Source: Clostridia bacterium (GTDB lineage: Bacteria > Bacillota > Clostridia > Oscillospirales > Acutalibacteraceae). From it: a stretch of DNA of 7,418 nt. Each line of letters opens with the position of its first letter. The stretch's first letter is position 1. Of this stretch, positions 4,121 to 7,418 are shown piece by piece. A program made the position numbers and the translations under genes. The stretch lies in assembly GCA_900752115.1 (NCBI GenBank), contig CAADUC010000048.1, positions 1 through 7,418 on the forward strand. The letters are read 5' to 3'. The notes below the pieces were generated by a model. That model worked only from the letters and a program-made list of their open reading frames with translations, ran no database searches and was not told where the DNA came from.

Positions 4121-6838
4121 ATGGCGCAATCAAGATCCGCGTCCGGAACAAAAAAGAATACGTCCGCGAAGAAAAAAGCCAGAAAACCGATCCGCCGCGA
4201 GGTCGGTTCGGTCGTGTGTCTGGCCCTTGGCCTCTTTACTCTGATCGGCTATTTCGTAAGGGATTACTGGCTGATCGACTGGCTGTGCCTGTATGTTTTC
4301 AAGGGTCTCTTCGGCTGGGGCTTTCTTGTCGTGCCGCTGTGCTTCCTCTGGGCGGCGGCCATTCTCGGCTTCCACCGCGGACGCCCTGTAGCCGGGCGGA
4401 TTGTGGCGCTTTCCTTCATCCCGCTGCTCTTTGGCGCGGCGGTCCATCTGCTCGTATGCAAGACCGATTACGGGTTTGACTGGCTTTCCATCCGCAGCCT
4501 GTACTACGGCGGCATAAATCTGGAGACCGGCGGCGTCGTTTCGGGATTGCTGTCCATCTTCCTTGAGCGGGCCGTGAGCGTATACGGCGCGCTGCCGGTG
4601 TTCATCATTGCGCTCTTCAGCGTTATCTGTGTTGCGGGAAAGGTCTCTCTCCGCGAGAGAGTGGAGGATATGAAGAATCGCCCGCGTGCGGAGTACGAAC
4701 CGATGCCGGAGCCCGTTCCGGAAAAGCCCCGTGCGAAAAAGGAACGCAGTGCGCCGCGCGAGCGCGCACAGGAGCTTCCCGCTCCGGAGATCTTTGCCGT
4801 GCCGGAACCGGCAAATGCTTCGGCACAGTCGCAGGAGGGAAACTCCGGCGGCATCTTCTCCCGCCGCCGGAAGAAAGCGGCGATCGACATCCCCATCGAG
4901 GACGAACCCCTGCCGGAAGAACCGATCCCGGATATGCCGCAGGGCATCCTTTATCAGGGACAGCCGGATATGGCAGCGGTAGCGGACTGTATCCGCCGCG
5001 GCGAGGAAAAACGCGCAAAGAACCGCCGTTCGGCCGAGGAAGACCCGTTCATCGAAAACGCGGCTCCGGCCGAAGAAGAGCCGTTCATCGAGAACGCTGT
5101 ATCGGCCGAGGAGGAACCCTTTATCGAGGAAACGGCTCCGGCGGAGGATCTTTCGCTGGAGGACGGTTCTGCCGAGATCGGCATTGAGTCCGTCCGAGAG
5201 CCCGTGCCGTTTGTAAAGCCCGAAAAGCTCCGCCGCGAGGATGTGGATGCCGCCGCGGACGAGATCGCGCAGACGATCGAGGAGACGGAGCAGATGCCGG
5301 AATACCAGTATCCGCCGGTAACTCTCCTCAAAGCCGGGGACGGGATCACGTCCGACGGCAGGGAGGAGGTGTCGCTCAACCGCGAGCGGCTGGAAACGAC
5401 GCTCCACAGCTTCGGCATCGGCGCCTCGGTGACCGAGATCACCCGCGGGCCAACGGTCACGCGCTACGATCTTGAGCTCGAAGCCGGCGTGAAGCTCAGC
5501 AAGCTTACGAACCTTGCGGGCGATCTGGCGCTCTCGCTCGGCGTTGTCAGCGTGCGCATTGCCCCGATCCCCGATAAGATATCCACGGTCGGCGTGGAAG
5601 TGCCGAACAAAGTTGTCAGCACCGTTTACCTGCGTGACATCATCGATTCGCCCGCGTTCCAGAACGCCGCTTCCAAGCTCAGCTTTGCCATCGGCAAGGA
5701 CATCGGCGGCAACTGCATCGTCGGCAACATTGCCAAGCTCCCGCATATGCTCATCGCCGGTACGACCGGCAGCGGCAAGAGCGTGTGTATGAACAGCCTC
5801 ATTCTCTCGCTGCTCTATAAGGCGACGCCGGACGAGGTGCGCCTTATCATGATCGACCCGAAAATGGTCGAGCTCGGCATCTATAACGGAATCCCGCATC
5901 TGTACATCCCGGTCGTGACAGACCCGAAAAAAGCGGCGGGCTCGCTGCAGTGGGCAGTCGTGGAAATGATGAAGCGCTACCGCCTCTTCTCGGAGATCGG
6001 CGTGCGCGATCTCAAGGGCTACAATACCTACAAGACCCGCCTCGGCGAGCCGACGATACCGAGTGTTGTCATCGTGATCGACGAGCTGGCCGACCTTATG
6101 ATGACCGCCGCCAAAGAGGTGGAAGAGAGCATCTGCCGCATCGCCCAGATGGGCCGCGCTGCCGGTATGCACCTCATTATTGCCACGCAGCGCCCGTCCG
6201 CCGATGTCATCACCGGCCTTATGAAGGCCAACATCCCGAGCCGCATCGCGTTTGCCGTTTCGAGTGCGCTTGAATCGCGCATCATTCTCGATAACCCGGG
6301 CGCGGAAAAGCTCATCGGCATGGGCGATATGCTCTATGCGCCGCTCGGCGTCGGAAAGCCGCTTCGTGTGCAGGGCGCTTTCGTCTCCGATGAGGAGCGA
6401 GAGCAGGTCATCGATTTCATCAAGCAGGGGACGACGCCGGAGTACGACGATGAGATCCTTCGCCAGATCGAAAAGGCCGCCGCCGGAAAGGACGCGCCGG
6501 AGGAGAAAGATGAGGACGGGCATTCCGCCGCGCTCGACGATAATCCGTTCAGCGGCTGCGATGAGCTGCTGCCGCAGGCGGTGGACGTTATTCTCGATAC
6601 AAAGCAGGCGTCCGTCTCCATGCTCCAGCGCCGGCTGAAGCTCGGCTATTCCCGCGCTGCACGTCTGGTTGACCAGATGGAAGAGCTTGGCATCGTCGGA
6701 CCGTTTGAAGGCTCCAAGCCCCGCCAGCTTCTCATCACCCGTGAGCAGTGGCAGGAGATGAGCATGTCCGGCCGCACGCCGATGGAGCAGCTCATCGAGG
6801 AGCAGAAGGATGATTTCTCCGCGGAGGAACGTCTATGA
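4121..6838 (+). CDS. ftsK: DNA translocase FtsK/SpoIIIE
   Basis: A 905-residue septal DNA pump that moves chromosome ends out of the closing division septum or into the forespore. After a basic N-terminus, four or five hydrophobic segments lie at about 29-46, 62-84, 92-113 and 136-173. A long acidic, proline- and glutamate-rich linker follows (about 180-390). The alpha domain starts near YQYPP (395-399). The RecA-like motor carries Walker A GTTGSGKS (547-554) and Walker B VIVIDEL with D654/E655. The C-terminal gamma winged helix (about 809-879, including QASVSMLQRRLKLGYSRAAR) recognises polar guide sequences. The start ATG at 4121 follows AGGAG (4110-4114) by six bases. An in-frame TTG at 4094 would add nine residues but lies inside uppP with no binding site. 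Whether it acts as vegetative FtsK/SftA or sporulation SpoIIIE cannot be decided here, though the membrane-anchored layout fits SpoIIIE. Confidence 0.96.
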   Translation: MAQSRSASGTKKNTSAKKKARKPIRREVGSVVCLALGLFTLIGYFVRDYWLIDWLCLYVFKGLFGWGFLVVPLCFLWAAAILGFHRGRPVAGRIVALSFIPLLFGAAVHLLVCKTDYGFDWLSIRSLYYGGINLETGGVVSGLLSIFLERAVSVYGALPVFIIALFSVICVAGKVSLRERVEDMKNRPRAEYEPMPEPVPEKPRAKKERSAPRERAQELPAPEIFAVPEPANASAQSQEGNSGGIFSRRRKKAAIDIPIEDEPLPEEPIPDMPQGILYQGQPDMAAVADCIRRGEEKRAKNRRSAEEDPFIENAAPAEEEPFIENAVSAEEEPFIEETAPAEDLSLEDGSAEIGIESVREPVPFVKPEKLRREDVDAAADEIAQTIEETEQMPEYQYPPVTLLKAGDGITSDGREEVSLNRERLETTLHSFGIGASVTEITRGPTVTRYDLELEAGVKLSKLTNLAGDLALSLGVVSVRIAPIPDKISTVGVEVPNKVVSTVYLRDIIDSPAFQNAASKLSFAIGKDIGGNCIVGNIAKLPHMLIAGTTGSGKSVCMNSLILSLLYKATPDEVRLIMIDPKMVELGIYNGIPHLYIPVVTDPKKAAGSLQWAVVEMMKRYRLFSEIGVRDLKGYNTYKTRLGEPTIPSVVIVIDELADLMMTAAKEVEESICRIAQMGRAAGMHLIIATQRPSADVITGLMKANIPSRIAFAVSSALESRIILDNPGAEKLIGMGDMLYAPLGVGKPLRVQGAFVSDEEREQVIDFIKQGTTPEYDDEILRQIEKAAAGKDAPEEKDEDGHSAALDDNPFSGCDELLPQAVDVILDTKQASVSMLQRRLKLGYSRAARLVDQMEELGIVGPFEGSKPRQLLITREQWQEMSMSGRTPMEQLIEEQKDDFSAEERL
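5033..5140 (+). repeat. Three tandem 36-bp repeats in the FtsK linker
   Basis: Three consecutive 12-residue units (FtsK residues 305-316, 317-328 and 329-340) follow the pattern AEEEPFIENA plus two variable residues. The DNA copies are similar but not identical, with synonymous differences, so the expansion is not very recent. The repeats lie in the flexible acidic linker between the membrane and motor domains, where length varies freely among relatives. Confidence 0.88.
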
Positions 6839-7260
6839 TCCTTTCGGACGGTGAAGTGCGCGCCATGAGCGCGCTGGCGCTCGCCCACATGGGCGACGCC
6901 GTGTATGAGATCCTTGCCCGGCGGGAGGTTTGCCGCTCCGGGAAACTGACCGCCGGTGAGCTGCACCGGCAGACCATCCGGTATGTATCCGCCCCGGCGC
7001 AGGCGCGCGCGGCGGAAAAGATCCGCCCGCATCTCACGGGCGAGGAGGAGGCCGTATACCGCCGCGGGCGCAACGCGCACAGCCATGCCGCGCCCCGCGC
7101 CGCGACGGAGGCCGAGTACCACGCCGCTTCCGGGCTGGAGGCGCTGTTCGGGTGGCTCTATCTCCGCGGACAAAACGAGCGGATCGAAGAACTCTTTGCT
7201 ATCATTTTGGAGGAAAACAATGCCTCTGGACGCCATACTGCTGACGGCGCTGCGCCGTGA
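6835..7260 (+). CDS. mrnC: Mini-ribonuclease III (MrnC)
   Basis: A 141-residue RNase III catalytic domain with no double-stranded RNA-binding domain, the hallmark of Mini-III, which trims 23S rRNA precursor ends on the ribosome in Firmicutes. The two acidic metal-binding motifs are present: ALAHMGDAVYE (residues 15-25, with D21) and GLEALFGWLYL (100-110, with E102). The conserved YRRGRNAHSHAAPRAATEAEYHAAS segment lies at about 75-99. The start ATG overlaps the ftsK stop as ATGA and follows GGAGG (6823-6827) by seven bases, so translation is probably coupled to ftsK. The last residues (about 129-141) look unconserved and overlap the start of the next gene by 41 bases, suggesting that an earlier stop was lost. 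In Bacillus this gene sits next to cysS; here it sits in a division operon. Confidence 0.94.
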   Translation: MILSDGEVRAMSALALAHMGDAVYEILARREVCRSGKLTAGELHRQTIRYVSAPAQARAAEKIRPHLTGEEEAVYRRGRNAHSHAAPRAATEAEYHAASGLEALFGWLYLRGQNERIEELFAIILEENNASGRHTADGAAP

Positions 7261-7418
7261 GCTGGAAAACTCCCTTCTGGGAGCAAAGATCGACAGGATC
7301 AGCATGCCGGAAAAGGACGTGCTGATCCTGTCCGTGCATTCCCGCGAGCAGGGAAGCCGCCGTGTGCTGATCTCCGTTCGGCCGGGCAGTGCCCGCATTT
7401 CTCTCACGGAGCAGACCA
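7220..7418 (+). CDS. rqcH: RqcH/NFACT family ribosome quality-control protein, N-terminus only
   Basis: The first 66 residues of the gene are present and the window ends inside it. The N-terminus MPLDAILLTALRREL, then LLGAKIDRISMPEKDVLILSV and RVLISVRPGSARISLTE, is the characteristic opening of the NFACT-N domain (older name fibronectin-binding protein A). RqcH binds stalled 50S subunits carrying peptidyl-tRNA and recruits tRNA-Ala to add C-terminal alanine tails that mark the peptide for degradation. The start ATG (7220-7222) follows GGAGG at 7209-7213 by six bases and lies 41 bases inside mrnC. The family's conserved start supports this choice despite the overlap. It is the fourth gene of the operon. 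The middle and C-terminal domains cannot be checked. Confidence 0.93.
   Translation, partial: MPLDAILLTALRRELENSLLGAKIDRISMPEKDVLILSVHSREQGSRRVLISVRPGSARISLTEQT

Noticed and set aside
4130..6523. Open frame of 797 codons on the minus strand
   Set aside because: It lies wholly antisense to ftsK. Its Arg/His/Asp/Leu-rich product matches no family and is what a GC-rich coding strand produces on its complement.
6646..7407. Open frame of 253 codons on the minus strand
   Set aside because: It is antisense to the ends of ftsK, mrnC and rqcH, which are all recognisable; no family resemblance.

Overview
The window looks like chromosomal DNA from a low-to-mid GC Gram-positive bacterium of the class Clostridia, probably a gut-type Oscillospirales/Ruminococcaceae relative. 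The grounds are strong AGGAGG-type ribosome binding sites before nearly every gene, consensus sigma-A promoters, a tRNA with an encoded CCA end, and the typically Firmicute set of Mini-RNase III, RqcH/NFACT and a four-helix FtsK/SpoIIIE. The genus cannot be fixed from this sequence.

Left part (1-2893, minus strand): a tight five-gene operon read right to left: MarR-type repressor, MATE efflux pump, a 69-residue two-helix membrane protein, a flavodoxin-family protein resembling BilS, and an SRPBCC-fold protein cut by the window edge. It has a near-perfect promoter (TTGACA-18-TATAAT), and a 19-bp inverted repeat at the expected transcription start is the likely MarR operator. The natural reading is a repressor-controlled response to a small hydrophobic or aromatic compound, by export and possibly by flavin-linked reduction. 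The substrate is unknown.

Middle (2951-3276): a minus-strand tRNA-Ala (anticodon CGC, with the G3:U70 identity pair), its extended -10 promoter, and a perfect 17-bp terminator hairpin. Back to back with it is a plus-strand promoter and leader for the right-hand operon.

Right part (3277-7418, plus strand): a housekeeping operon uppP - ftsK/spoIIIE - mrnC - rqcH (partial at the window edge), with a 10-base gap, a 4-base ATGA overlap and a 41-base overlap at the successive junctions. It combines lipid-carrier recycling for the cell wall, chromosome translocation at the septum, 23S rRNA maturation and ribosome quality control.

The left operon is visibly lower in GC than the right one (sample 60-base lines count 43-50% against 62-70% GC). 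The change occurs at the 3' side of the tRNA gene, a common integration site, so the left operon may be acquired DNA. No integrase, insertion sequence, CRISPR array or riboswitch is visible. Apart from the left operon, whose exact job is open, the window is fairly ordinary.
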